Shown in pieces: positions 44,001 through 55,511 of a stretch of 64,000 nt of DNA (positions are counted from its first letter, which is position 1; every line of letters begins with the position of its first letter). The DNA is from Petrosia ficiformis (lineage: Eukaryota; Porifera; Demospongiae; Haplosclerida; Petrosiidae), in NCBI GenBank assembly GCA_947044365.1, contig OX345640.1, positions 7,922,410-7,986,409 of the forward strand. The letters run 5' to 3'. The translations under genes were made by a program, and so were the position numbers. The notes below the pieces were generated by a model. It ran no database searches. It was given only the letters and a program-made list of their open reading frames with translations, and was not told where the DNA came from.

Positions 44001-45847
44001 AAGGAGCTCATGGAATTCAGGTTGTCCACCAGTATCCATAAAATATACTGTTGTGGATTTTTCCAAATTCTCTAGAATTTCCAGAATTGATTTTTTCGAA
44101 GCCTTCGATAAAAATTCACGGGTGGAAACATAATCAATTGTAGGGGTCTCATGACCTTCTGAAGATAATGAATCTTCCTCTGGAGGATTACTGGAGTATG
44201 AAGAATCTACAGAATCAAGTGGTGTAGCCACTTTAGATGAAGATATTGTTTGTTGTAATAAAAGATACCCTTCCTCTAGGACATCATTGGTATGTATCCA
44301 CTTCCCCAATTTGTTGACTAATGCTGCAGAATATGTAGTTGGTTCTAATATGCTTATTGAGACAGGAGGTTCAATTCCTGTACTTGGACAATATTCGAGT
44401 AGCTTTTTTCCCTGCAAACGTGACAAAAAAGACGTTTTTCCAACACGAGGCAGTCCACTTAAAATACATTTCAGTGGACGAATCTTGATTACTCCTTTTT
44501 TACACTCTTCTACAAAAAGCTGTTCATCAGTTTCATCTGAATAAAAATAATGTTAACATTAATTAACTTATTTGCTGTGCTCAATCTAATTGGTAAGTCA
44601 CATGTAGGTATTCCTATTAGGATACTGTTATACTGCAAAACTTCAAAGGAGTTTAATTACTCTTATGTAAACAATGAACTGATTGGTTAGCAATAAACCA
44701 GCTGTGAAAGTCTGATTAGTCTGCTCTGGTTTACCTAATTGCTATTCAGATCAAAAGAAACTATATATATATATAGTACTTGGAAGTATTATCTAGTCAG
44801 AAAAGCATTCATTTCTTACTTACCTCTATCAATTCCAAAGGTTTTCTTTATTTCACTATCATTCTCCAGTTCCTCAGCAAGAGCAAAGTTTCTTATTTTA
44901 CGACAAGCCTCGATGATGTCATAAATTGTTGCTTTATCACCCTTCTCTCTAATCCAAGTCCCTATTACCTCTCTCATACACTCTTCTGCTGTCAGTCTGT
45001 CTCCATCGATCTCTTGTAATACATCATAATCTAATCCAATATGAAGTCCAAACGCGTTGTACTGTGGTATCACTTCTCCTAAGGTTGTCAACATAATGTC
45101 AATATAATCATCTTGATCAGTATCAACTGTGTGGATTCAAGAAAGATATGTGTGTATGTAAAGTTTCCAAACACATGGAAGTGTTTGTGTGTGATGTGTG
45201 TTACCTGTACTATCAAGATCATGAAGTTGTTGAATTTTTTCAGCTAATGCACTATTATTAAGCTTCTTCGCGGCATCATAAATTACACGCCAAGTCTTCA
45301 CACCTTCTCCTTTCCTCCATTCATTAAGTACTGATGTCATTTTGTTTCTTATTGATGATCTCTCAGGATTAGATTTTATTTGTTGTAGAGTAACAAACGT
45401 AACATGCAATGCTATTCCAAACTGTTCCCACTCAGCATTTAGCTCTCGTAGTTTGAGACACAGTAGAGGTAAGTGTTCAATAGATACTACACATATAAAT
45501 ATAAATTACAATAATAATAATATAATTATATAAAGATATGTGACAATCCAAACAAAGGTAATACCATTCCTTAAGAGCATAATCTTTAATAATCAATAGC
45601 ATTTGTATAGCTAATATTTTATAAACAAAAATCCAAATTTTATCTTTTTGTAAGGATGGTCCAATATCCACAGTGAATCAAACAAGGCAGGAATTGCTTG
45701 TGAATAAAATGCACAACATCTGGTATTATGAATACACACAAAGCTGGGTTCTTTTTAACTTTATTGAAGAAAGTGTTTCACATTATAGCTAAACTATATA
45801 CTAGAGTTATGTGATTTAAATGTACCTTTGCCTGTGGTTCCTGACAT
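41034..45847 (-). CDS. Death-Death-Roc-COR-Death protein
   Basis: Predicted 1012-residue protein. Exons are 45826-45847 (ATG at 45847, MSGTTGK), 45205-45486, 44824-45126, 42567-44536, 42459-42504, 41794-41847, 41675-41728, 41399-41437 and 41034-41302. They sum to 3039 nt with all phases consistent. Residues about 8-102 and 103-202 are Death-fold domains. The Roc-like GTPase has P-loop GLPRVGKTS (about 230-238), DTGGQPE (about 370) and GSHIDL (about 456), with a long Ser/Glu-rich insert between P-loop and G3. COR starts near residue 540 (TWAAFHLILRYKY). Charged short-exon linkers lead to a third Death domain (about 922-1012) related to those at 9037 and 11828. The family includes metazoan Roc-COR scaffold and kinase proteins; this one has no kinase. 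A signalling platform that oligomerises through Death domains and is gated by nucleotide is inferred. Confidence 0.82.
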
Positions 45848-46722
45848 GATGAAAGTAGTTTTAAAACAGTTGATAGATTACTAGATCTTATATTGGCACA
45901 CCCACAATAGATCCAACTATATGAATAGAAGTGACTGACAATAATTATAGTAATAATCATCCAATAGTGTCTATTGTATACTATTTTAATACATAATCAA
46001 TATACTTTTAATACCTGTACAACTTCTAAGTTAGTGATTACCTTATAACAGCAAAGAGTTAGGGAGGTGGGTAGTCTTGGTATTGTAAATAAGTAGGTGT
46101 GTAGTGTGTAAAGATATACTTCCTTTCAAATGTGGTGTCATAGCATTTCCTTTTATAGACAAAGGTGGGTGAGAGACTGGAATCATGTAATTGATACAAT
46201 CATGTTACACAATGCTGAAATAATGCATGCTCAGATAGAAAGACTTTGTATAATAAATATGCCCAAACTTTCTGAAAAACTAACAACATTAGAACTGCAA
46301 ACAAAGTACCAGCAGACTCCAAATCATCCGAGGATTAGACTACAATGAAAGATTCTAAAACTGTTCAGTTTTAAGTAATAAAGTTATGAGTAACTCACAG
46401 TAGTTTCATAACATTCAGAAGACGTCTGGTAGCAAAAGAATACATGTAAATACAGTCTTGTTATAAGTAATATCAGCACTTCTCCTACTTGATAAAGTAT
46501 AAAACTGCACCAATGATTTTATAAGTTATGATATCATATAACAAGTTGTGTTGTTGTATATATAATACTAAAAATTTTGTGAATGCTACAAGTCCACTAC
46601 AATACCTAACTAAACACATTAATAGCTAAAAGTAATTTTAAAATATCTAGCTTTGTTAATTATTTATCGTTCCTAAGCCTAGACATTCTAATAAATAACA
46701 ACATGAGCAATAATATATAAGT

Positions 46723-48860
46723 TTATTCCTTATCATTAATGTCTTTGCAATTCTTCAATACTCTCTGGTCCTCCTTCAGTTGATGATCAAAATATACAGA
46801 ATGTTCTATCGCTAAGTCTTTAGCTTTCACACATTTACTCAAATATGCAAACGGAATGATAAATTCTTTCCATGTTCGTTTCTTAATTGCTCTCCATTGT
46901 TTGACCATTGCATCTTTCTGTTTTCCTAGATTCATTGGATTCTGTGCTTCAATAGTATTACAATCTTCAGCAGGCAGATGAAGGTGTGTACAAAATGGCA
47001 TCACCTCTGCTATAATGGTTAAATGTATCAGCAAGTCTTCATCTTCTGGAATGAGACCTGTGTGTATTAAAAAAGAGGAAACATGATACGAAATATTTAA
47101 TTTGTTGGATGAATAAATGTTTCAAACGTACCACCATTTCCTGATGTTGTTACCACATTTTCTGAGAAATAAAAATATTTATAAGTTAAGAAAACATAAC
47201 AAATGAATAGGAAAAATGAAATAACTAATTCATTAGTTAGTACAGTTGCAAAGATTCAAGCATTAGTTGTTAATGCCATAGCCACATTGCACAAATTATA
47301 TTCAATTCATTGAAACACTATAATTTCAGGGTGCTGTCTATTCATATTTCATGCTAACAATTTAGTTTACTACTAAAGTACATGTAATTGTATCTTGCCA
47401 TCAAACAAATCGTATCTGGTTACAAACACATAATTTAATTTATTTTAGTGTACTTTTTTATACGGTACACAATATGTCATATATAGTAACATCATGAATG
47501 AACAGTATATATAATTATGTATAATATTATGCTTTTATTCAAACCTAAAGATGGCAAGCAGTACTTGTATCCGAAAAAAAAAATTAAATTCATTTTATAA
47601 TTACAGTAACAGCTAACCTTCCGTACGTACACCATCTTGTGTAACTGAAGAAGTATATACAAGGAAAAGAAAATAAGACAACTTTGCATGTATGGCTTGT
47701 GACAAAGTAGTATGTTATGTCATGAATTACATGAATTGCATGTTACATTATGTACATACATCTTAACTTGGTTTAGTATAAAGTGGCTACTATTTTAATG
47801 GAATGTCAGTTGTTATGTAAATTAATAGTGGGAGATGTATACAATCATACAAACTGTGATTACTATGTTTGACCTTTATAGTGTATGATAATTGTTTAGT
47901 TTATGTGTTTTGTTTCTGCTGATAAAATAAAACTTTATCAACAAACATGCACTTATATACAGCATAGCAAATAGACCCATTGGTGAGGGTGGAGCTCACA
48001 GGTTGCCAGAGGTGGAGCTCATTTGCTAACATAATATGGTTTTTCCCGGTTCACCTACTCCTGTTAAACTAATTGTAAAATTGAAAAGTTTATTTCAAGT
48101 TGAAATATGTTTTGTGTATGCAAACGGAGTAGGTGAACCCATACCCATTCAACATGGTGAGAGAAAAAAGCTAATATGGATTGCTGCAAAACAGGTTTTG
48201 GCAGCCTGTTATTGGTGGAGAACAAGCTCTGGAGAAAGAAAATATACTTCGTAATAGATATATATGCTACGAGTATGCTATCACGTATGTATATATGCCT
48301 AATGGAATATGAGATATTAACAACAGTGATAAACAACAAGTGTCTGTCTACATACAGATGTTTAGAGTAAACACATTACAATATTACAATAAGAAACAGA
48401 AAGAAAATGTATGTTATTTGCAGTGATATTAATTTTAGATTTTCTATTCCATTTTAAAACAATAATAGCTATTGAAGGATTACTGAATTAAGACACTACA
48501 TACCTTCATAATGAGGTTTCCATCCATAGAAACCTGCAATTAAAGCTACTAGCAATATTAATGCACTAATCACAAGAATGGCTCCAAATGCTTTTTGTTT
48601 TGTAGTTTTTCCATTAGTCACACCTTTATTAATGTTACGAGTGCTTTCATTAGTACTATCTGTAGATAGATGTATGTGCATAATTATAAAAGCAACCAGT
48701 GTAAGTACTATATAAAAGAGTAATTATTGTATAACAAATACAGAGAAATGAGTTTTGCATTCTCTATGCAGAGCACCACCTATACATTAACACATATGCA
48801 ATGGTATAATAATCAGTACATAAAATCATCTTATATATATAACTTACCTTTGTCTGACAT
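46723..48860 (-). CDS. Single-pass transmembrane protein with Death domain, second copy
   Basis: Predicted 177-residue protein. Exons are 48848-48860 (MSDK), 48504-48659, 47132-47161 and 46723-47057. They sum to 534 nt, in phase 1. It is close to the gene at 26550-28665. The first ATG of that copy is lost here (ACG), leaving the inner MSDK start. The exon equivalent to 27365-27400 has lost its acceptor (CAG to CGG at 47571-47573) and is skipped without breaking frame. The transmembrane segment AFGAILVISALILLVALIAG and the Death domain (HLTIIAEVMPF, WRAIKKRTWKEFIIPFAYL) are preserved. Confidence 0.72.
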
Positions 48861-50858
48861 GTTGGAAATAGACGTCAAAATAACTGCAGGTATATAATTA
48901 GAATATCATTGTTATAATAATTGAATACAACAATCTTAATTAAGTACCTAATAATAAAATTATCCTTGATTTCCTAAAGACAAGTTATCACATATGCTGA
49001 TTGCCTCCCTCTCAAATTCTTTAATAATTATTAATAATTATAATAAATACAATACCATATTTGGTATTGATATTAGATAAATATGGGGTGCCATTTGTTT
49101 CAAAATTCAGTTTTGGAAAACACACCTGACAATTACTGCCATATTTGCACAAATATCACTGATATTTACCTAAATAGTCATGATTTGACATACATTTCGG
49201 TGATTTAACCAAATATCAACAACATTTAGCTTATTTTCCCTAAATGTCAATGTTTTAGCCTAAATATCGTCCACATTCAAATAACTGTGATTTAGGCTAA
49301 ATAGCCTAGATGTCAATGCTTTAGCCTGAATATCGTCCCCTTTTAGCTAAATGGACGTTATTTACCCTAAATATCGATGATATTTAGCTAAATAGCCATT
49401 AATTAGCCTAGATGTAAAATTTTATGCCCTATAATGACACCCCCAGGTGGGTGTGGTTTAGAACAGATACAGATTTGGAACCAGCAGCAAGCAAGACTTG
49501 AAAATTGATTGGAGTTTCATCTACCCCTCCCCCAAGTACAACCTTAAGGAAGATAACCGGTAATTAGCAAAACTGGCAAAATCTTCATCAGTGGTTTGTT
49601 ATGCTTTAATCAAACATAGACTGCATTGCAGAGTATCACTCAGCAATGAACTCCATGTTGTGAAGTGAAGCACCTGAAAAATGAAAAGAGAGAATTGTTT
49701 GACAGAAAATAGTTATTATAATTACGCTTACAATCATATCCAAATAATTATAAATGAATGATCACATAACATACAATTAGCACGTTATCTATAATGTGCT
49801 TTTCTTTATGCATCATAAAGTATAATATTTATAGATTAAAATTTACTTGTCTTAGTCTAATCTCAAAATAATTATTAAAAACATTTTCCATAAAAATGGA
49901 AGACCCAGAAAGTATGCAAACAGAATCGGGAGGGTAACATATAACCTAAATTAAACTAACCACTTCCATATAACCTTACATAAGTACATATGCTACTTAG
50001 CTACTATAAAGCAAATACAAAGAGCTGTGCTTATGTACGGTTATATGGAAGTGGTTTGTTTAATTTTGTTCTGTTACTACATTTAGAACCACATGTATAT
50101 ACACCTTTGTTAAATATGGCTTCTAGAAAATGAACAGCTACTACTACATTGACTAAGTTTCCTGTGAAACAGAGAAAAGAATTGGCTCATGCAAACTGTG
50201 AAAATGTTGCTAGTGAAGCCAAAGTAGTATAGGAAGCCTTCACTGCAATTACAGATCTAGAAGGTAATGATGTAAAACACTCTTGAATAGGACTAAGCAA
50301 TTGTTTCACGGCTTCTCCAAAGCATGCTCTCACTTCCTGACAGTAGATACTCCATTTCTGCCTCCAGACGTGTGCTAACCTTGATACGATGATAACAACA
50401 GTCAGAAAGATATATAGTTTTGACCAATTTAATTAAATGCGTGGTCGCCCTTTTCAGGCTAAAATAATTATATGATCATATCAATGTGTAATATTATAGT
50501 TCTGCCATTCAAACTTGAGATGGGTGGAACACATGCAAGATGTATTAGTACTAAATCACGTACTATGGAATATATCGACGTTGATTAGAAAGCGTATCAT
50601 ACATTACCATTAAGTTATACAGAAAAAAGTCAATGATAACTGAACGAATTACAAGGAATCCAGTATGCACCAAATATTCCTTTTGCAGTAAAATATGATG
50701 ATCATATGACGACAATCAGCTGCAGAGTGCTGTACCATAGAAATGTGTCAAGTCTGATTCTCTATTGATTAATTGTGCATGAGCATGTAACTTCATACAA
50801 TTAACATTATAGAAATTAAATTGTTCGAAAATGTCATTTAACTTCGTTATTCAAATCA
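48861..50858. other. Intergenic with repeat tract and inverted block
   Basis: No exon recognised. It includes a non-duplicated repeat-like tract (49080-49440), the inverted counterpart of 29080-29345 at about 49885-50160, and flank matching about 29360-29840 in direct orientation. Confidence 0.5.
49100..49440. repeat. Degenerate short-period repeat (CTAAATATC/TAGCCTAAAT)
   Basis: About 340 bp in which CTAAATATC, TAGCCTAAAT, AAATGTCAATG and their inverses recur at roughly 25-35 bp spacing. The paralogous segment near 28850 lacks it. Confidence 0.6.
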
Positions 50859-53795
50859 TCATGAGTGAAATATTTTTTTCCATAAATATGCGCCACCAAG
50901 TACCATTAAAATGGAAACTGTGATCCATGGATGATCCATACAAAGAGCATAAGGTAATCTGAGTAATCTTTCTGGTACAGAAAATTCAGTACCTAAAACG
51001 TTTATATTATTGTTATCCACAGGAGAAGGTGTTATATCTGAAATAGATACAAGGATATGTGATAATTTATCAAGGTATCAAATATTTTCAAACATCTACT
51101 ATATATGACTGAACAGATGTATTATAAAAGGTGCACTGCAAAAAATAAATTGTTAAAATTACCATTTATTGGTTAGTACAGTTGCAAGGTATAGCATGAG
51201 TTTTAATTTAGATTGTCAATTGTCATAGAGGATGTTGTGGCTACATGCATGTATGTTACTACGACATAATGTGCACCAAGTATTGGAAGGCATAAATTCA
51301 ATCATGTGTTTGCGGGTTTACAAACGTTTTTGATGGCTATTTATATGTATATTATTTGGTGATTCAACCGATGTAAAGAAAGCAAGCATGATTAGATGCA
51401 CTAGTAGGAGTTAATCAACAATATGTAGCCATCGATACTTGTGCGGTTGTATCACGAAATATAATGTGCTGACAGCAACAAGAACAAATTAATTGGTATT
51501 TTAACCCACCATTTGGTTACATGAGTTTCAATACAATATTAATAATATGCTCCTGAGACTACATTGATTTCTTTTCTTGCAAGGTGATGTTTAAAAGTAG
51601 TAAATTATTCCTTGAATTTTAACCCTTATTTGGTTTACAGGAGTTTCAATGCTGTATTGATAATAAATATTATGCTTCTGAGGTAGAAATTGTTATTGTA
51701 AATTCTCATTCAGTGGAGAACAAAGTTATTTGTCGACAAATTCCACGACTTTGTATTTATAATGAATAGTAAATAAAACATTTGTGTGTATATATATATA
51801 TATATAATTATATATACATTCTATCTCATGATAGACTTTATAAATTGAAAGTAAACTCTATACAACTTGAAAGTAAACTCTATACATATATTATGTAATA
51901 TATATATATATATACACAAATGTTTTAAAAAACTTTATTTGTAATTTATTAAGGTTGAATGAGAATTTACAATAATTTATACCTCACAAGCATAATATTT
52001 ATTATCAATACAGCATTGAAACTCATGTTACCAAATAAGGGTTAAAACAACCGGTTCATTTTTACAGTGTGATCATTATCTCTATGATGGGTGAGTGAAA
52101 CATAACAAACAACCTGATATATCTGGTTTTGAACACAAGTTCCATAAATGACAGATGCAAATTATGCAGCTAGAGTGTGCATTCTTTCACATGGAATGCC
52201 AAATACTTAACCAAGACCATTCGGAATGCCTTAATTGTATATCTAATGCATGTTTCAGCTTACAAATAAACAGGTTAAGAACCCATGCATTGGCCAGTAC
52301 CTAGACCAATGAGGTACGAGTGCCTGTTTTCACAATTTTCTGCAAATTAACACTTTTGTTATTGCTTAAGAATTATAATTATGTACATAGACAACGGTCA
52401 TTATTACATATACCTTTGGTGGACTCACATTTTTCAGTAGGTACATCAACTGGAATATGTATGTTTTCTTTAACACCTACAAGATGGATACGAAATACGC
52501 ATTCTGGTGGGAGTTCATCTGGTGGGAGTTGACCTGTCCATTTAATTTCAACTGAGATATAAGGAGGTGGCCCTGATATTCTGTGTGCCTATGTTAATAA
52601 AGAAACAAATCTGTTGATTCCCAGGTATACTGTAATAATTTTATACAATTCTATTAATTTAACTAACAGTTAAATTAATCTTTGTTATTGCGGCTCGTGC
52701 TTTCCATTTGTCCAGATTCACTTTATGAGTACCTTTCCATTCATTTTCTTTAATACCATCCTCTTCTGGTTTCACTAGAGTAGATACCGTATCCACTCCT
52801 TCTTCCAGAACAAATAAATAGTAATCATATTGAACTGATCGCCCATTCCTCTCCTGTTCTTGCTTTAAATGCTATTGTAATAACAAATCTTTATAAAGAA
52901 TAAAAATTAACATCATACCTCAAGATCTACATGTGTGTACTTGGTGATAAACAGTTTTGCTGTATACTTCTTAGGGTACTGAACTTCTACCAAGAAGAAT
53001 GAAAGTGCAAATTGCACATGTTCAATATATAGCTTCCATCGTATCAACAAATTAGTAATCACAGAAAAACTGGTTAGGTGAATCCGGGCATATTTTCCAG
53101 GAAAAAAAAGATCCTCCATCGACAGGTCTAAAATTGTAGGGAGGACCAGTCTTTGCTGAAGCAAATGTCAACTGGGCAGCATCATCATCATTGTTGATTG
53201 TATAAGAGTGTTCAAGTTCGAGTGTGGCTGGTTTCTGTAAATCATGTGAGAGTGAGATATAATAGTAGGCACTGACTGGAAATGAGTCTTCAGGAAATTG
53301 AAAAGGACCTCTATAAATAGCATAGAGATCAAGGGTACCAACTTCTCCCTGAGGAATAGAACCTTCTGGTATTTGTAATCTGCAACCATATTTATCCCAG
53401 TTAACAGATAATGGCTTATCACTACTGAATTTAGTATGATACTCTGCAATGATCTTCATCTCTTGAAATATACTACCTGGCAAAAAATGAGAGTGGGGGG
53501 GGGGGGGGGGGTGATCTTACATATGTGATGATTATGAAAAAAATGTATATACTGTATATATATATATATATGAAGAGCATTGTTTTGCTGTGTACAAAAT
53601 GAAACAATAGAGCTGACATTGACACACACTTCTCAAATGCTTAAGAGTGCTTATAATCAAATACAAACATTACAGTGACTATAATAATTAAAAGTATTAC
53701 ACAAAACACACAATAATTATGTATATTGATAGTTTACCTTCTATGTTTTGATTGTATTCTTTAGACGGCAGTATACAGTTTCTAGCAATACTCAT
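50859..53795 (-). CDS. ZU5-UPA-like-transmembrane protein, with one frame break
   Basis: Exons are 53738-53795 (MSIARNCILPSKEYNQNIEG), 52919-53476, 52668-52871, 52429-52588 and 50859-51037. The ZU5 exon (WDKYGCRLQIPEGSIPQG, LDLYAIYRGPFQFPE, LELEHSY) is 558 nt, one more than the phase allows. The extra base lies in a run of eight A (53102-53109, plus strand) where the paralogue has six A after a T. Without it the gene would be 385 residues. The UPA-like exons read EEGVDTVSTLVKPEEDG, then VEIKWTG, then CVFRIHLVGV. The last exon ends in a membrane tail (PWITVSILMVLGGAYLW). Because the break is in a homopolymer, an assembly error is as likely as a true frameshift. ZU5-UPA pairs occur in UNC5, ankyrin and PIDD, but there followed by Death, not a membrane anchor. 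Confidence 0.6.
51610..52045. repeat. Large fold-back with nested hairpin
   Basis: Bases about 51615-51712 (TAACCCTTATTTGGT to AATTCTCATTCA) recur inverted at about 51957-52045. Inside, 51778-51920 has arms AAAACATTTGTGTGTATATA and its inverse around two direct copies of GAAAGTAAACTCTATACA. Confidence 0.75.
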
Positions 53796-54014
53796 ATCTA
53801 ACAAAACAGAACATCATTATGATTAATTACTGTAACAGTAAGTACCTATTTTGTGTTACATATCTATATGTATATATAGTATATATAATATTATACTATT
53901 TTATCATGGCAGCCGTTCAATGTGGTTAGGCATATATTTTGCATATACACTTCATCAAAATTGAATTGTTAAATCATAGTATATATATATATATATATAT
54001 ATAATTATATATAT

Positions 54015-54411
54015 ATATATATGTGTAATTGTTAAAACAATTAATTTATTGGTTAGTACAGTTGCAAGAAATAGTGGAAAATGTGATTAAATTGGTCCTG
54101 CAGGTTGTTATGGATATATGCACATAATTTATAATTGTAATTTCTATTTCCTTATCCTGTCTAATAAATAAACAAAAAAGCAGAATAAATATTTTATTTA
54201 CATCATTGTAGGTTTCCAAACCTTTTTGGTGCATCTAATACCAGGCATGACAATTGATTATTATAATAGCTTTTATGTATTTTAACACAATTAGTATAAA
54301 GTAGCTATGGCGTTAGATATATATATATACTGAACAATCAACTAATTGTGAAATGCTTGCAAATGCACTAACCAATACATTTGTTATTTTAACAATCCTA
54401 TTTTTACAGTG
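54015..54411. mobile_element. CACTGC-ended MITE copy
   Basis: The left end carries AATTTATTGGTTAGTACAG. The right end carries the inverted counterpart and TTTTTACAGTG. It is the same family as 32399-32813. Confidence 0.55.
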
Positions 54412-55457
54412 TAGTATGAGTATTTCCCCTTGATTTTTGATGCTCTAATGAAGGATCTTTTTAGTGTTAATCTGGCTATAAACATGGTTTAAATGTAATG
54501 ACTCAATAGATTTAACTATGAATGCAATTTAAATTGCTATATATGACTCAGCAAAATTATCTATGAATATGGTTTATAAGTTATAGTTATAGAATTTGCA
54601 CATGCACAAGGTCTATCTATTACTGAAATATAATCCCTAGCAACAAGGGCAGCACGCTTGAGTGCACAGGATTATATTTTAGTAAAATAGACTGTGCGTG
54701 TTCTATAACTGATTTATAGCCACCTACTTCAATTCAAACACTCGCCTTGCTACTTTTCAAGAACTAACGAAGCATAATGTTGATATGCATGGCTTTCTTA
54801 GAAGTTCTTCACTATATTCAAACAAGTTAGAACCCTGTGCTGTTAAAAATATTGAAGTTATGAAGCTTAGCCAGAGTGTGGGCGTTACACTGGATGTTTC
54901 ATACACTCGCCTTGGTGTCTTTTTGCAACTAACGAGCATGAATTTCACATCTGTAGCTTTCTTAACACTTCAAGTCTCCAGCCAAAAAAATTTGAATCTT
55001 GAATCTTGTAAAATGCAAGAATTATTGACAGTTGTTTCTGTAACGTCTCGCCTACACAATTATCTAATTTACACCTGCGCCATACTATTACTTTGGTTAC
55101 AGCGTCTACCAATAAGGAAGAATTATAATATTATGTATATAGCGCACATTTGTACAAATATTAAATTAATACATTCATAATACTAATGTGGCCTGTATTA
55201 ATGTTTGATAATTGATATATAACTATTACAATACAGTTAACATACAAATAATATATAACACAGTTTTTGATAACTTTTGAAACTTGGGCCAAATTGGACC
55301 ATTGGGAATACATCTTGAGCCAATTAACTAAGAATTAATGCTGTTACTGACAATATGAACATAATTATCTGCGCCACTGGCCCAAAGAGAGAACTCCGCA
55401 GTGCCAAATAAGAAGATCTATGGGCCAATGGTGCGCTATATGAGCTTATCAAAAACA

Positions 55458-55495
<38 letters not shown>

Positions 55496-55511
55496 AGTTG
55501 TTTATTCTTTA
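54412..55511. other. Intergenic, no gene supported
   Basis: The plus-strand open frame at 54785-55180 shows no recognisable domain, splice support or paralogue, so I do not call it. A GCCAATGG-containing block near 55370-55440 and a (TA)n run at 55460 are the only landmarks. Confidence 0.35.

Noticed and set aside
54785..55180. 131-codon plus-strand open frame
   Set aside because: No recognisable domain, paralogue or splice context, and opposite to every supported gene. Left uncalled.
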